64,000 nucleotides of DNA from Soonwooa sp032062245 (GTDB lineage: Bacteria > Bacteroidota > Bacteroidia > Flavobacteriales > Weeksellaceae), in contig NZ_DAMBQF010000003.1 of the NCBI RefSeq assembly GCF_032062245.1, positions 124,001 to 188,000 of the forward strand, given 5' to 3'. Shown here one piece after another: positions 34,932 to 42,443 of the stretch (position 1 is its first letter; every line of letters begins with the position of its first letter). The position numbers and the translations under genes were made by a program. Below the pieces are notes generated by a model. It had not been told where the DNA came from. It saw nothing but the letters and a program-made list of their open reading frames with translations, and ran no database searches.

Positions 34932-35531
34932 ATGAAATTAACGGATGAAAATCAAGAAAAACTAAGCGCTTTAGAGAAGATTGCTAATGGCATTATGTGG
35001 TGGATTGGATCGATACCATCTTTGGTTGTGCATACTATTTTCTTTATTGTATGTTTCGCATTACCGATAATTGGTCTTGTAGATTGGGATCACATGTTGT
35101 TGGTATTAACAACTTTATTGTCTTTAGAAGCGATTTATTTAGCGATTTTTATTCAGATGTCTGTTAATAAAAGTAGTGAACATATTGAGGTTCTGAGAGA
35201 AGATGTTGAAGAAATTCAGGAAGATATCGACGAAATCCAAGAAGATATTGAAGAGATTAGTGAAGATATCGAGGAAATTAGCGAAGATATAGAAGATATC
35301 AGTGAAGACATCGAGGAGATTAATGAAGATATCGACGAAATCCAAGAAGATATTGAGGAAATTAATGAAGATGAAGAAGATGAAGATCACGGCGAACGTG
35401 CTAGAACTGTCATGTTAAAAAGCAAAGTCTCATCTAATCGTTACGAAATAAAACAATTAAGAGATAAAATTTCGGAACTTGAAAGTCTCATCGACAGAAT
35501 TAAAGAAAAGGAAAAAGAAGAAGGCAAGTAG
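34932..35531 (+). CDS. DUF1003 membrane protein with an acidic heptad-repeat coiled coil
   Basis: 199 residues. Two membrane helices within residues ~24-76 (WWIGSIPSLVVHTIFFIVCF; LLVLTTLLSLEAIYLAIFIQMSVNK) form the DUF1003 core, whose function is not known. Residues 94-149 are eight consecutive heptads of the type EIxEDIE, followed by a short acidic and then basic coiled-coil tail. The heptads give a long negatively charged coiled coil on the cytoplasmic side. It sits between rpsO and pnp, with its own -7-like element (TAAATTTG at 34904-34911) and a terminator overlapping its 3' end. Confidence 0.85.
   Translation: MKLTDENQEKLSALEKIANGIMWWIGSIPSLVVHTIFFIVCFALPIIGLVDWDHMLLVLTTLLSLEAIYLAIFIQMSVNKSSEHIEVLREDVEEIQEDIDEIQEDIEEISEDIEEISEDIEDISEDIEEINEDIDEIQEDIEEINEDEEDEDHGERARTVMLKSKVSSNRYEIKQLRDKISELESLIDRIKEKEKEEGK
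35211..35378 (+). repeat. Eight tandem 21-bp repeats encoding heptads
   Basis: The coding sequence for residues 94-149 consists of eight 21-bp units, close to GAAATC-CAA/AGT-GAAGATATCGA. The units differ mostly by synonymous or Gln/Ser/Asn changes at one position, which points to tandem duplication with selection on the heptad. Confidence 0.85.
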
Positions 35532-35545
35532 GTCTTCTTTTTTTG
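35512..35545 (+). terminator. Terminator overlapping the DUF1003 3' end
   Basis: AAAAAGAAGA pairs perfectly with TCTTCTTTTT across an 11-nt loop that contains the TAG stop codon, followed by more T. Confidence 0.6.
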
Positions 35546-35689
35546 TTTTGACTTAAAATTTAAACTTTCAAATTCAATTTTTACATTTCATTATTATTAA
35601 AAGGACACTCCATCAACCAAAACCAACCAACTTCCGCTCAAATTCCGTATCTTTGCCCACGAAAATTTAAAAAGTTTAAATAATTTAAC

Positions 35690-35707
35690 GTACTCAATAC
35701 GGAGTAC
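35690..35707 (+). promoter_or_regulatory. Hairpin in the pnp leader
   Basis: GTACTC, loop AATACG, GAGTAC, ending 14 bp before the pnp ATG. A TATCTTTG -7 element lies upstream at 35648-35655, so the hairpin is in the mRNA leader, near the ribosome-binding region. Confidence 0.5.
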
Positions 35708-35721
35708 AAAAGACATTTTTT

Positions 35722-37911
35722 ATGAGTGCACCACAAGCAATCACTGAGCTGATTACTCTAGCTGACGGCAGAGAAATTACTCTAGAAACAGGTAAGTTGG
35801 CAAAACAAGCCGACGGATCTGTTGTAGTAAAATTAGGAGGAACAATGCTTATGGCTACCGTTGTAGCAAATAAAGAAGCAAATCCTGGCGTTGACTTTTT
35901 GCCTTTAACAGTAGATTATAGAGAAAAATTCTACGCAGGTGGAAAAATCCCTGGAAACTTCTTCCGTAGAGAAGCAAGACCATCTGATCAAGAAATCTTG
36001 ACGATGCGTTTGGTTGACAGAGTTTTGAGACCTTTATTCCCTGAAGATTTCCACGCGGAAGTTCAGGTGATGATTTCCCTAATTTCTTACGATGGACAAA
36101 CAATTCCTGATGATTTAGCTGGTTTAGCGGCTTCCACAGCTATCGCGATTACAGATATTCCTTTCAACGGTCCAATGTCTGAAGTTAGAGTGGTAAAAAT
36201 CGACGGAAAATTAGCTATCAACCCTAAATATGAAGATTTAGAAAAATCTGAATTGGACATTATGGTTGGAGCTACAAAATCTTCTATCGTAATGGTAGAG
36301 GGAGAAATGAAAGAAATTTCTGAGCAAGAAATGTTGGAAGCTATCCAATTCGCGCACAAAGAAATCATTAATCAAATTGAGGCTCAAGAAAGATTGGCAC
36401 AAAAAGTTGGTAAAGCTTTCCCAAAAAGAGAATACAACCACGAAACTCACGATGAAGAAATTCGTGAAAAAGTATGGAAAGAAACATACGATAAAGTATA
36501 CGAAGTTGCAAAAACTCCTTCTGCAAAAGAAGAAAGAGGTGAAGCTTTCAAAGCTGTTTTAGCTGATTTCTTAGCTCAGTACACAGATGAAGAAGAGCTA
36601 GAAAGAGTAACACCTTTCGCAAAAGTATATTACCACGATGTGGAAAAAGAAGCGATGCGCCAAATGATTTTGAACGAAAAAGTTCGTCTTGATGGTCGTG
36701 ATCCTCAAACGATTCGTCCAATTTGGTCAGAAATCGATTATTTGCCTGGAGCGCACGGTTCTGCAATCTTCACAAGAGGTGAAACGCAATCTTTAACAGC
36801 AGTAACTTTAGGTTCGATTAAAGATGCAAATATGGTAGACAGCGTTGTTACCAACCACGACGAAAAATTCTTCTTGCATTATAATTTCCCACCATTTTCA
36901 ACAGGTGAAGCGCGACCATTAAGAGGAACTTCAAGAAGAGAAGTTGGACACGGAAACTTGGCTCAAAGAGCTTTAGCAAACATGATTCCTGAAGAAAATC
37001 CGTACACGATTCGTGTAGTTTCTGATATTTTAGAATCTAACGGTTCATCTTCAATGGCAACAGTTTGCGCTGGAACATTGGCTTTGATGGATGCGGGAGT
37101 TCAAATTAAAAAACCAGTTTCTGGTATCGCAATGGGATTGATTACTGATGAAAAATCAGGAAAATTCACCGTTCTTTCTGATATCTTAGGAGACGAAGAT
37201 CACTTAGGTGATATGGACTTCAAAGTAACAGGAACTGAGGACGGAATAACGGCTTGTCAAATGGATATCAAAATCCAAGGTCTTTCTATGGACATCATGG
37301 AGCAAGCTTTAATGCAAGCAAAAGACGGAAGATTACATATTTTAGGAAAAATCAAAGAAACAATTGCTGAGCCAAGAGAAGACGTGAAGCCTCACGCTCC
37401 GAAAATGGTGATGATGGAAATTCCTAAAGACTTTATTGGTGCGGTAATCGGACCTGGAGGAAAAATCATTCAGCAAATGCAAAAAGATACGGATACCGTT
37501 ATCGCAATTGAAGAAATTGGTGAAATCGGACGTATCGAAATTTCTGGTGTTGATAGAGAGAAAATCAACGCGGCGGTTGCAAAAATCAACGAAATTACTT
37601 TCGTACCAGTTGTAGGCGAAGTTTACAAAGGAAAAGTAGTGAAAGTAATGGATTTTGGCGCTTTCGTAGCGATTGCAAAAGGGACAGAAGGTCTATTACA
37701 TATTTCAGAAATCGAGTGGAAGCGTTTGGATAAAGTTCCTTATGCTGAAGGCGACGAAGTTGAAGTGAAATTCATGGGTTACGATGATCGTAAGAAAATG
37801 AAACTTTCAAGAAAAGTTCTTCTTCCAAGACCTCCAAAGCCAGAACAAAAGCCAAGGACTGAAGGCGACGCTCCAAAACCAGAAGGAGACAAACCAGCAG
37901 AACAAGCTTAA
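35722..37911 (+). CDS. pnp: Polyribonucleotide nucleotidyltransferase (PNPase)
   Basis: 729 residues. Phosphorolytic 3'-5' exoribonuclease. Two RNase PH-like domains (first with KLGGTMLMATVVANKEANPGVDFLPLTVDYREKFYAGGKIPGNFFRREARPSDQEILTMRLVDR shortened in family terms; second with LPGAHGSAIFTRGETQSL and STGEARPLRGTSRREVGHGNLAQRAL), an all-alpha linker, a KH domain (DFIGAVIGPGGKIIQQMQ) and an S1 domain (VGEVYKGKVVKVMDFGAFVAIAKGTEGLLHISEI). The C-terminus is a short Pro/Lys-rich tail. Catalytically complete. It is downstream of rpsO as in many bacteria, but separated here by the DUF1003 gene. Confidence 0.97.
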   Translation: MSAPQAITELITLADGREITLETGKLAKQADGSVVVKLGGTMLMATVVANKEANPGVDFLPLTVDYREKFYAGGKIPGNFFRREARPSDQEILTMRLVDRVLRPLFPEDFHAEVQVMISLISYDGQTIPDDLAGLAASTAIAITDIPFNGPMSEVRVVKIDGKLAINPKYEDLEKSELDIMVGATKSSIVMVEGEMKEISEQEMLEAIQFAHKEIINQIEAQERLAQKVGKAFPKREYNHETHDEEIREKVWKETYDKVYEVAKTPSAKEERGEAFKAVLADFLAQYTDEEELERVTPFAKVYYHDVEKEAMRQMILNEKVRLDGRDPQTIRPIWSEIDYLPGAHGSAIFTRGETQSLTAVTLGSIKDANMVDSVVTNHDEKFFLHYNFPPFSTGEARPLRGTSRREVGHGNLAQRALANMIPEENPYTIRVVSDILESNGSSSMATVCAGTLALMDAGVQIKKPVSGIAMGLITDEKSGKFTVLSDILGDEDHLGDMDFKVTGTEDGITACQMDIKIQGLSMDIMEQALMQAKDGRLHILGKIKETIAEPREDVKPHAPKMVMMEIPKDFIGAVIGPGGKIIQQMQKDTDTVIAIEEIGEIGRIEISGVDREKINAAVAKINEITFVPVVGEVYKGKVVKVMDFGAFVAIAKGTEGLLHISEIEWKRLDKVPYAEGDEVEVKFMGYDDRKKMKLSRKVLLPRPPKPEQKPRTEGDAPKPEGDKPAEQA

Positions 37912-37932
37912 TTTAGCTTAATATAAATACGA

Positions 37933-37959
37933 AACCACCTCAAATTGAGGTGGTTTTTT
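37933..37959 (+). terminator. Terminator after pnp
   Basis: AACCACCTCA, loop AAT, TGAGGTGGTT, then a T run. Confidence 0.9.
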
Positions 37960-38003
37960 GGTTTTCCTTATCTTCGGAGTAATTTAGATTTAAAACAGAG
38001 TCT

Positions 38004-38672
38004 ATGAAAACCTTACTTTTTCTTCTCTCTTTCGCAAATGTCAATGCTTGTTCATCAGATTTTAAAAATTCTCAAACAGAAAATGTTATGCAACAAAGCG
38101 ATATCGTAAATTTAGTTCAAAATAATAAAATTGAAGCCGTAAAATCTGCTTTGGAAAAAGGCGCAAATGTAAATACCCACAACAAAAACGGACAGTCGTT
38201 ATTGTTAATTGCGACGCTTAATCAACAAACTGAAATGGCGAAATTATTGGTTTCTAACAAAGCAGATGTCAATTTACAAGCGGAAAATTTGGATAGCGCT
38301 TTTCTTTACGCTGGAGCGAGCGGACAAACCGAATTGGTGAAATTATTCCTAGCAAATGGAGCAAAATTCGATGTTTTTAATCGAATCAATGGAACGGCTT
38401 TAATTCTAGCATGTGAACGCGGTCATGTAGAAACGGTAAAAGTATTAGCGACGACAAAAGATTTTCCAATCAATCATGTAAATCGACTGGGTTGGACAGC
38501 ATTAATGGAAGCGGTTGTTCTCGGAAACGGAAGTAAAAAATATCAAGAAATCATTCAGATTTTAAAAGATAATAAAGCGGATTTATCAATTCCAGATAAA
38601 GATGGAATTACCGCTCTACAACATGCAAAAGAGATGGGCTTCAAAGAGATTGTTGCTATTTTGGGATCGTAA
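38004..38672 (+). CDS. Exported ankyrin-repeat protein
   Basis: 222 residues. Short hydrophobic signal followed by Cys (MKTLLFLLSFANVNACSS), probably a lipoprotein though the lipobox is not ideal. Then five to six ankyrin repeats (NKIEAVKSALEKGANVNTHNKNGQSLLLIATLNQQTEMAKLLVSNKADVN; RGHVETVKVLATTKDFPINHVNRLGWTALMEAV shortened in pattern), a protein-protein interaction scaffold. The binding partner is unknown. The TfoX-like gene follows 20 bp later. Confidence 0.82.
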   Translation: MKTLLFLLSFANVNACSSDFKNSQTENVMQQSDIVNLVQNNKIEAVKSALEKGANVNTHNKNGQSLLLIATLNQQTEMAKLLVSNKADVNLQAENLDSAFLYAGASGQTELVKLFLANGAKFDVFNRINGTALILACERGHVETVKVLATTKDFPINHVNRLGWTALMEAVVLGNGSKKYQEIIQILKDNKADLSIPDKDGITALQHAKEMGFKEIVAILGS

Positions 38673-38692
38673 ACTACTTTAATAAAAATCTT

Positions 38693-39037
38693 ATGGCGTA
38701 CAATATTGAGCTTGCAGACCGCATACGTGAATATCTCGCGAAAATCCCAAATCTAAATATTGCAGAAAAGAAGATGTTTGGCGGTTTGGCTTTTCTGGTT
38801 GACGATAAAATGTGCGTCAATGTGAGTGGCGAAAATTTAATGCTGCGTTATAATCCGGATTTAGAAGAGCAAGTTTCCAGAAAAGTTGGCTTCCTTCCAA
38901 TGATTATGAAGGGAAAACAAATGGATGGATTTTGTTATGTTGAGCCAGAAGGTTTTAGAAAAGCCAAAGATTTTAATTATTGGATGAAAATTAGTTTAGA
39001 TTTCAACAAAATAGCTGCAAAATCAAAAATGAAATAA
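38693..39037 (+). CDS. TfoX/Sxy N-terminal-domain protein
   Basis: 114 residues. Matches the TfoX N-terminal domain: ADRIREYLAKIPNLNIAEKKMFGGLAFLVDDKMCVNVSGENLMLRY, with the KKMFGGLAF signature. In proteobacteria TfoX activates competence genes, but single-domain members in Bacteroidetes have no known role. It probably forms an operon with the ankyrin-repeat gene. Confidence 0.85.
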   Translation: MAYNIELADRIREYLAKIPNLNIAEKKMFGGLAFLVDDKMCVNVSGENLMLRYNPDLEEQVSRKVGFLPMIMKGKQMDGFCYVEPEGFRKAKDFNYWMKISLDFNKIAAKSKMK

Positions 39038-39067
39038 AAAAAAATCCACCTCAAATCGAGGTGGATT
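39036..39067 (-). terminator. Terminator of the TROVE gene
   Basis: AATCCACCTC and GAGGTGGATT around a 5-nt loop; on the minus strand it is followed by eight or more T. It lies about 20 bp past the TROVE gene stop. Confidence 0.85.
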
Positions 39068-39088
39068 CATATTAAATTCTTGAATTTA

Positions 39089-40477
39089 TTATGAATTCAA
39101 ATCCTTTTCCAACGCGCGAATGTATTGAAAAACTTTATCACTCCAACCGTTGATTTCCGCGATCCAATGATTGGTTTTTATTCCATGTGTGTGCGACGAA
39201 ATATCAATAATATATGACGATTTATACGGTTTTGTGTCAGGGATTTTTGCCGAACCGTAATGTGCGTCGATATCTTGGCTATCAGAAATAACCACTAATC
39301 GATCCGCATCTTTTGCATAACCTTCGTCTTTCAGCCATTCGCAAAGTTGGTAAGTGAAAATTCCACCGCCGCCTAAACTCCCATAAATATCATTAAAATG
39401 ATCGAAAAGTCCAAGCCCATAACCGTTTTTCCAAACGAGATGCGCACCTTTACGTTCTGCATCGCTACCTGCTGTGAAAACCAAGATTAAAACTTCAAAA
39501 ACATAAGTTCCAACAGCTGCCATCGCAAAAGCCAAATCCATTCTCGAAAATTTTAAATTAGAACTTGTAATTCCGCCCATACTTCCCGAAACATCGATGG
39601 CAAGAATGGTTGTTCCTGAGATTTTCTCTTGAGAAAAACAGTTTCTCATCGCTTTGTCAATATCCGAAGTAAATTCTGGTGCATTTCTTTGCGCAGCCAA
39701 AAAGTTCAAAGGCGTCAACCAACCGCTGTTCACTTGAGAAATCGCATTTTGAATATCTTTTCGAGAAAGATTCGTTTCAATCATATTCCTAAGATTTCGC
39801 AAAATCGCTAAGGAACCCAAACTTTTTTCAGAAATCATTCTTTCGAAGGTTTCTTTTTTGTCAGAACCTTGTGATAAAGCAACTTCCCACGTGTTTGCAG
39901 GTTTCAATTCGTCATTAATTAAAGCTTTTAAAGCCGCTTCATTTTTTGCCGTTGGTTTTGGGTGAACCAAATTCACAACATCAACTAAAGATAAGTCTAA
40001 ATTGTTTTTTTTGTATTTTGAAATTTGATATTCATCATAATTATCAAAAGCTCTAGCCAAGCCTTTTTTCACGGATTTCGACATTTTGTAAGAACCATTT
40101 CTCACCTTCAACATTTGCAAAAGATCCATGGTCATATCCGGTCGATTCGAAATTTTCGCAATTGCGTCTTTCACAGGCGTATCGTGAATTTCATTGGCTA
40201 AAATCAGTAACCAAAGCGGTGTGTGTCGCAATTTTTGTTCAAAACGACATTCCAAAGCCAATTCTACAATTTGCTCACCCGAAACTTTTGAACACAAATT
40301 TTCAATCTGCGTCATAATTTCGTCGGCAGGTTGATAGTAATTGGATTCAAATAAAAGATTGGCAAGCGTTACACGTCTTAACAACTCGTAATCTGTATAT
40401 TTTCCAGCTTTTGCGGTGGTTGCACCTGCAATTTTTCCCGTTCCGAAAATTGATTTTTTTAAGTTGAATTTTGACAT
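39089..40477 (-). CDS. rsr: TROVE/vWA domain RNA-binding protein (Ro60/Rsr-like)
   Basis: 462 residues from the start at 40477 (MSKFNLKKS); a longer frame begins upstream but adds a non-family stretch. The N-terminal ~300 residues are helical HEAT-like TROVE repeats (LLRRVTLANLLFESNYYQPADEIM; LECRFEQKLRHTPLWLLILANEIHD; LARAFDNYDEYQISKY), which form the RNA-binding ring in Ro60. The C-terminal part is a von Willebrand A domain with an intact metal site (TILAIDVSGSMGG, DxSxS). Bacterial Ro proteins (Rsr) bind Y RNAs and act in rRNA maturation and stress-time RNA decay with PNPase; a pnp gene is 1.2 kb away but on the other strand. A tRNA-like RNA gene lies 104 bp upstream on the same strand, as expected for Ro-Y RNA loci. 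The symbol is by analogy. Confidence 0.88.
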   Translation of the reverse strand: MSKFNLKKSIFGTGKIAGATTAKAGKYTDYELLRRVTLANLLFESNYYQPADEIMTQIENLCSKVSGEQIVELALECRFEQKLRHTPLWLLILANEIHDTPVKDAIAKISNRPDMTMDLLQMLKVRNGSYKMSKSVKKGLARAFDNYDEYQISKYKKNNLDLSLVDVVNLVHPKPTAKNEAALKALINDELKPANTWEVALSQGSDKKETFERMISEKSLGSLAILRNLRNMIETNLSRKDIQNAISQVNSGWLTPLNFLAAQRNAPEFTSDIDKAMRNCFSQEKISGTTILAIDVSGSMGGITSSNLKFSRMDLAFAMAAVGTYVFEVLILVFTAGSDAERKGAHLVWKNGYGLGLFDHFNDIYGSLGGGGIFTYQLCEWLKDEGYAKDADRLVVISDSQDIDAHYGSAKIPDTKPYKSSYIIDISSHTHGIKTNHWIAEINGWSDKVFQYIRALEKDLNS

Positions 40478-40580
40478 TTTTTTCTTTTTTAAAATTAAAA
40501 ATAAGAAGCGGTTAAATCTGAATATGGTGTTTTTTTCCATTGAACGAAGTAACCAGTATCCTCACACCGCTTCCAATTTG

Positions 40581-40711
40581 GGAGATTGGCTGGACTCGAA
40601 CCTGCGACACACGGATTAATAATCGAAGTAACTTTACTATCACACCTATTTGAAAAGGTTCAAACTTAATAAAGCGTTTTACGTTGCTCTACCAACTGAA
40701 CTACAATCTCC
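40581..40711 (-). ncRNA. tRNA-like RNA upstream of the Ro60-like gene, candidate bacterial Y RNA (YrlA type)
   Basis: Read on the minus strand, an 8-bp acceptor-like stem (GGAGATTG with CAATCTCC) closes a tRNA-like structure. Next come a D arm (TAGTTCAGTTGGTAGAGCA, stem GTTC/GAGC) and, at the 3' side, a T arm with the invariant loop context GGTTCGAGTCC (stem GCAGG/CCAGC, one A-A mismatch). Between D arm and T arm there is no anticodon stem; instead about 75 nt that can form short hairpins (TTTGAA/TTCAAA; GATT/AATC). No CCA is encoded. A tRNA module joined to an extra domain, directly upstream of a TROVE gene, fits the YrlA class of bacterial Y RNAs. A near-match -7 element lies at 40725-40732 on the minus strand. 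It could instead be a degenerate tRNA gene. Confidence 0.72.
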
Positions 40712-41381
40712 TTGTTTGATGATGCAAAGTAATTGCCTTAGTGCGCAATCTATTTGCGTAGTAAAAAATATTTTAAAATATTTCAAAATGATTCTAATTT
40801 ATTGTTGAGGTTAAAATTTTTGGGTGTCATTAATTCGACCTCGGAAATGGAAGCGTCAAGAAATTTTGAAGAATTTCCGTAAAAAAATCTCCACGGTTTG
40901 AAGGGGGGAAATTTATCTTGATATGTCAAATCTTTTCTTCTGCCCGAGTTTTGGAGATTTTAGGAAAATATTCAGAATTTTAGCGGGAATTTCCAAGTCT
41001 TGAATTTTTAGTTCTTTTGTTTCAAGACAAAAGAATAAGGACTAAAAACATTTAATCAATATATAATTCTAACCATGGAAACTATCATCAGATTTTAGAA
41101 ATAGGAGTTATAGACTATATTAATTTCTTTTATCGTATCTTTGTACCGCATTAGTAAAGAAAGCACTTGTTTTTCGTAAACTTAGAAGAGTTTATTATAT
41201 TCATTACTTTCAGTTTTTCGCTGCTTTCACCAGCAACTTAAATACAAACTACGACAAACAGAAGAGAAATCTCTCGGGATTCTCAAAAAATGAAGAGGTC
41301 AATTAAAGTAGGTTTTTACCGAAAATTGAACTCAATATAACGTGTAATTTAGTAACAATAAAATAAAATTTAAAAATATTT
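40712..41381. other. 670-bp intergenic region before the cold-shock gene
   Basis: No credible reading frame. It holds a 9-bp perfect inverted repeat at 41012-41035 and a TATCTTTG -7 element at 41136-41143 oriented to the cold-shock gene. That element implies a 5' leader of about 230 nt for the cold-shock mRNA, long enough for a structured thermosensor-like leader of the cspA type, which I could not model. Confidence 0.5.
41012..41035. repeat. Perfect 9-bp inverted repeat (candidate dispersed palindrome)
   Basis: TTCTTTTGT, 6-nt centre TTCAAG, ACAAAAGAA. The stem is perfect but not followed by a T run, so it is not a normal terminator; it looks like a small palindromic repeat element. Confidence 0.5.
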
Positions 41382-41816
41382 ATGGCAGATTCTTTCTCAA
41401 AAAAAGAAAACTTTAAAAAGAAACAACAGAAACAAAAAGAAAAAGCGGCACGCCGTGAAGAGCGCAAATCTGATAACAACAAAGGTAAAGCGCTTGACGA
41501 AATGTTTATGTACGTGGACGAGTTTGGTCAATTGACAAGCACGCCACCAGACCAACGTGAAAAAATTGAAATTGACCTAGACGATATTCAGTTAGGTGCA
41601 GCTCCAATTGAGGTGGACGATACAGAAATCACAGGAATTATTACATTCTTGAGTGATAAAGGCTATGGTTTTATCACAGAAAATGGATCGAAAGAAAACA
41701 TCTTTTTCCACATCAACAACTCGGAAGAAGAATTGAAAAAAGGTCACAAAGTAACTTACGAGAAAGAAAAATCTCCAAAAGGTTTTTCAGCAGTCAATAT
41801 TAAAATAGTGAAGTAA
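41382..41816 (+). CDS. Cold-shock domain protein with basic N-terminal extension
   Basis: 144 residues. The first ~45 residues are Lys/Arg/Gln-rich and probably disordered (KKKQQKQKEKAARREERKS). The C-terminal ~65 residues are an OB-fold cold-shock domain with RNP1 (DKGYGFI) and RNP2-like (NIFFHINN) motifs. It should bind single-stranded RNA or DNA as a chaperone. This longer form is common in Bacteroidetes. A terminator follows. Confidence 0.9.
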   Translation: MADSFSKKENFKKKQQKQKEKAARREERKSDNNKGKALDEMFMYVDEFGQLTSTPPDQREKIEIDLDDIQLGAAPIEVDDTEITGIITFLSDKGYGFITENGSKENIFFHINNSEEELKKGHKVTYEKEKSPKGFSAVNIKIVK

Positions 41817-41838
41817 TCTTTACTTCTCTATAATATCT

Positions 41839-41872
41839 AAGCTTGTTTCGAAAAGAGACAAGCTTTTTTTGT
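41839..41872 (+). terminator. Terminator after the cold-shock gene
   Basis: AAGCTTGTTTC pairs with GAGACAAGCTT (one G-U) around a 5-nt loop, then a T run. Confidence 0.85.
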
Positions 41873-41950
41873 ACTCGGAAATTTATTGCGCATTGATGTT
41901 GCGTAGATATTTTAATTTTGTATTTTTATAATGTTAAGTATAAATTTTCC

Positions 41951-42433
41951 ATGACATTTTATCTTTTCATTGTTTTAATTCTAATAGTATTAAGTGTTTT
42001 TTTCTTTCATGAAAGGTCAAAAGCTTTTCATAATTCCATTGAAGTTATAAACGAGCTATCAAGAACTCAGGAACTGAAGAAAATTATTGGTACTCAATGC
42101 ACGACTCTTGTTTTTGGAAGTAGAAATACGAATTACCTTTTTAATAGAGCCGATTTATATATTTTTGATGGTGCTTTTTTAATTTGCGGCTACTACAAGC
42201 TCTTTAATTTGAAAATTTGTAAAACAGTCTTTGTTGTTTCTAAGAATAAAATAGAACATAAAAAGTTATTTCCTAAAGCAGAATTTCCAATAGTAAGAAC
42301 AATCCATAATTATATTGATCGAGATCTACTTATCAAATTAAGCGATGAGAATTTTCCCTCAATGACTTTGGAAATAAGATTTAAGGGACTTACAAAAGAA
42401 CAAAAAGAACTACTTAATATCTCCAACCACTAA
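41951..42433 (+). CDS. Membrane-anchored protein of unknown function
   Basis: 160 residues from the ATG at 41951, which places one strongly hydrophobic helix at the N-terminus (MTFYLFIVLILIVLSVFFF). The rest (ELKKIIGTQCTTLVFGSRNTNYLFNRADLYIFDGAFLICGYYKLF) looks like a small PH-like beta domain; no family was recognised with confidence. It ends 10 bp before the WYL regulator gene on the same strand, so the two may be co-transcribed. Confidence 0.6.
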   Translation: MTFYLFIVLILIVLSVFFFHERSKAFHNSIEVINELSRTQELKKIIGTQCTTLVFGSRNTNYLFNRADLYIFDGAFLICGYYKLFNLKICKTVFVVSKNKIEHKKLFPKAEFPIVRTIHNYIDRDLLIKLSDENFPSMTLEIRFKGLTKEQKELLNISNH

Positions 42434-42443
42434 TACTAATTAA

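Noticed and set aside
35139..35390. Minus-strand frame rich in Ile/Phe/Asp opposite the DUF1003 heptads
   Set aside because: It is a shadow of the repetitive GAAGATAT codons on the plus strand.
40416..40619. Short plus-strand reading frame across the tRNA-like RNA
   Set aside because: It runs antisense over the start of the TROVE gene and the RNA, and its protein shows no family-like pattern.
40581..40711. tRNA gene with a group I intron
   Set aside because: The insert of ~75 nt is far too short for a group I intron, and joining the flanks does not restore a proper anticodon stem.
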